Part shown: in pieces, positions 62,297 through 64,000 of the stretch
Position numbering within the stretch: the stretch's first letter is position 1
Layout: every line of letters begins with the position of its first letter
Origin: Bifidobacterium boum
GTDB lineage: Bacteria; Actinomycetota; Actinomycetes; Actinomycetales; Bifidobacteriaceae
Length of the DNA stretch: 64,000 bases
NCBI RefSeq assembly: GCF_000741535.1
Contig: NZ_JGYQ01000006.1
Span: 41,345-105,344 of the forward strand
Direction: 5' to 3'
Made by a program: the position numbers and the translations under genes
Notes under the pieces: model-generated
Database searches by the model: none
Told to the model about the DNA's origin: nothing
The model's input: only the letters and a program-made list of their open reading frames with translations

Positions 62297-62641
62297 GCAC
62301 TGTGAAGCTGTCCCCAGCTATCCTTTCTTGGTCCGGCATGTCAATCATGCCAGGCGGGTTTTGCTATGGTAGGCGCTTGGATTCTTGATAGTAAAGAGCA
62401 AGTCCGTCAATACGCGCCCCACGCCGTCAATAGACGACTCCGGAAGAATCCCGGTTTCGAGTACAGTATACATATCCGCATGGCCGGCATGAAGCACGAA
62501 CCGTCTACTCACGGACCGACATTCGCCTGAAGCGGAACCAAGACGCTTCACATGTTTTTCCCCATCTTGGAATGCTTGACTGAAAGTGAATCCATTGCAT
62601 CAGGATTTGGTCCATGCAATACGAATCATTGAGGAGTGATT
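62297..62641. other. intergenic region between MFS and aldo/keto reductase genes
   Basis: 345 bases with divergent promoters expected. A short minus-strand frame (62345-62551) with a hydrolase-like ending exists but has no ribosome site, so no gene is called. Confidence 0.4.
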
Positions 62642-63499
62642 ATGGCTTTTACATCATGTACTGACACGTTCACGCTGCGCAACGCAGTGGGTATCCCCTG
62701 CATCGGTTACGGCACGTTCGAAACACCCGCGGACACGGCCCGCAAAGCCGTCCGTGAGGCGTTGGAGGTCGGATACCGGCATATCGACACAGCGGCCGTG
62801 TACGGCAACCAGCAGGGCGTCGGCGAAGGAATCCGAGACAGCGCAATCCCCCGAGCATCGATATTCCTGACCAGCAAATTGTGGAACACCGAACGCGGAT
62901 ATGACGCGACCATGGCAGCGTTCGACAAGACGCTCAACGAGCTGGGAACGGATTATCTTGACTTGTATTTGATCCACTGGCCGGCCAATCGCAAACAGTA
63001 TGGGGATCGTGCCGAGGAACTGAACGCGGAGACATGGCGCGCATTTGAAGAACTGTATTCAAGCGGACGCGTAAAAGCGATTGGCGTATCGAATTTCCTG
63101 CCCCACCATCTTCAGGCTCTGGAAAGCACGGCAACAGTGAAGCCCATGGTTGACCAGATTGAGGTCCATCCTGGCTGGCCTCAGGCTGAAGCGGTAGCTT
63201 ACTGCCAAGCGCATGGGATTCAAGTTGAGGCATGGGGCCCGTTCGGGCATAAAGACGTGCTGAATGATCCGACATTGGTCGCCATTGGTAAGAAGCATGG
63301 GAAAAGCAGCGCCCAAGTGTGTGTACGATGGGCGCTACAACATAACGTGCTGCCATTGCCGAAGTCGGTTCATGCGGATCGCATGAAAGCAAATATGAAT
63401 GTGTTCGACTTCGAACTGAATGATACCGAGATCGCTGCAATTGATGCATTGCAAGGAATCGGCGGTTCATGTGCAAACCCTGATGAGGTTGATTTCTGA
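62642..63499 (+). CDS. aldo/keto reductase
   Basis: A 285-residue AKR. The catalytic tetrad is visible: Asp and Tyr in HIDTAAVYGNQQGVG, Lys in LTSKLWNT, His in LYLIHWPAN. C-terminal LPLPKSVHADRMKANMNVF binds the NADPH phosphate. It reduces aldehydes or ketones (2,5-diketogluconate reductase type). The start follows GAGGAGTGATT. Confidence 0.92.
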   Translation: MAFTSCTDTFTLRNAVGIPCIGYGTFETPADTARKAVREALEVGYRHIDTAAVYGNQQGVGEGIRDSAIPRASIFLTSKLWNTERGYDATMAAFDKTLNELGTDYLDLYLIHWPANRKQYGDRAEELNAETWRAFEELYSSGRVKAIGVSNFLPHHLQALESTATVKPMVDQIEVHPGWPQAEAVAYCQAHGIQVEAWGPFGHKDVLNDPTLVAIGKKHGKSSAQVCVRWALQHNVLPLPKSVHADRMKANMNVFDFELNDTEIAAIDALQGIGGSCANPDEVDF

Positions 63500-63505
63500 C
63501 TGATT

Positions 63506-63533
63506 GGGGTAGCTGGTATTCGGCTACCCCTTT
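63506..63533 (+). terminator. rho-independent terminator
   Basis: GGGGTAGC/GCTACCCC with a 9-base loop and T tail after the aldo/keto reductase. Confidence 0.85.
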
Positions 63534-63692
63534 ATATGTTTATATGTTGCGTGTTCCCGGATAATGTATTCCCGTTGTTGTGGGTTGGTGTGTTGTGTCG
63601 TGTCGTTGCGGCTGTCCCTGTTGTGTTTCCGGGTGTCCCGTGTGTGTCCGGGGGGTGGGGGTGGTTGTGTGTGGGGGTTCCGGTGGTATGGG

Positions 63693-63730
63693 GACGGCCC
63701 CGGCAGGGTTTGGATCCTGTCGGGGCCGTC
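63693..63730 (-). terminator. rRNA operon terminator
   Basis: 15-bp stem (63693-63707 with 63716-63730, one G-U-type mismatch) directly downstream of 5S rRNA on the minus strand. Confidence 0.8.
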
Positions 63731-63744
63731 GTGTTACGTGTTGG

Positions 63745-63860
63745 TGCGGCGGCGTGCTACTCTCCCACATCCTGTCGAATGCAGTACCATCGCCGTGCCA
63801 GGTCTTCGCTTCCGGGTTCGGAATGGGTCCGGGCGTCTCCCCTGGGCCATGGCCGCCGCA
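63745..63860 (-). rRNA. rrf: 5S ribosomal RNA
   Basis: 116-base minus-strand gene. Helix I TGCGGCGGC/GCCGCCGCA closes the ends. The inner region CCATTCCGAACCCGGAAG and GATGGTACTGC are universal 5S features. The 23S gene should lie just beyond the right edge: 63861-64000 holds only spacer. Confidence 0.92.
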
Positions 63861-64000
63861 AATCTGTAATTGTCATCCCGGGGATCCTTGTCGGGTGTTC
63901 CCGGGGGGTTGTGGTGGGTTGGGGACCGGATGGTGGACGCGTGTGTGCTGAAGGATCGGAGTGTGATGCGCGGGGTGTCTCCCCGTCATCCGAGTAATGC

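Noticed and set aside
62345..62551. 68-codon minus-strand frame with a hydrolase-like ending
   Set aside because: Too short, no ribosome site and similarity only impressionistic; could be a gene remnant but not shown.
1..64000. CRISPR array or prophage
   Set aside because: No regularly spaced direct repeats with unique spacers, no cas genes and no phage structural genes were found.

Overview
The window looks like chromosomal DNA from a high-GC actinobacterium, most likely Bifidobacterium. The reasons are gene content and layout: a dnaK-grpE-dnaJ-hspR operon with a HAIR operator, neighbouring metG, rsmI and protein-mannosyltransferase genes, a large alpha-glucan/maltodextrin locus run by LacI-type regulators, PepC, and a 5S rRNA at the right edge. 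The species cannot be named from this sequence alone.

Layout. 1-2.3 kb: an FtsX-type permease and a partner ATPase whose nucleotide-binding motifs are mostly lost. 2.4-9.7 kb: HD phosphohydrolase, class II amidotransferase, KUP potassium transporter, TatD nuclease and PepC peptidase. 10-13.5 kb: an HxlR regulator divergent from an NAD(P)-binding reductase, then a zinc-type macrodomain protein and a class M sirtuin (SirTM). 13.6-19.5 kb: metG, an AbiEi-like protein overlapping a variant leucine-rich-repeat protein, rsmI and pmt. 19.7-26.1 kb: a processive family-2 glycosyltransferase, a secreted GH18-like protein and a membrane GGDEF-EAL protein with degenerate active sites, which together suggest a surface-polysaccharide module. 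26.3-29.4 kb: DedA, then tRNA-Ala(CGC) with its 3' end and terminator repeated 1.7 kb downstream around an AT-rich insert carrying a GIY-YIG protein and a recombinase-type HTH fragment.

29.4-38.7 kb: MgtC, a HAD phosphatase, the heat-shock operon and a large cell-surface alkaline phosphatase. 39-58 kb is the carbohydrate locus: LacI regulator 1, TraX-like protein, HAD phosphatase, alpha-glucosidase, malE-malF-malG, pullulanase, malQ, then DUF624, two permeases, LacI regulator 2 and a second solute-binding protein. A shared site close to TTGCAAACGNTNNCA lies at or near the promoters of several of these units, often with TTGCAA also serving as the -35 box. The proposed flow is glucan oligosaccharide uptake, debranching by pullulanase, and rearrangement and hydrolysis by MalQ and the glucosidase. 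58-63.5 kb holds single-gene units (histidine phosphatase, DUF4235, nitroreductase, zinc-knuckle protein, MFS exporter, aldo/keto reductase), and the window ends in 5S rRNA.

Recurring non-coding structure includes a REP-like palindrome family at three loci, several long near-perfect hairpins between genes, a 135-bp tandem repeat and a 41-nt-arm inverted repeat.
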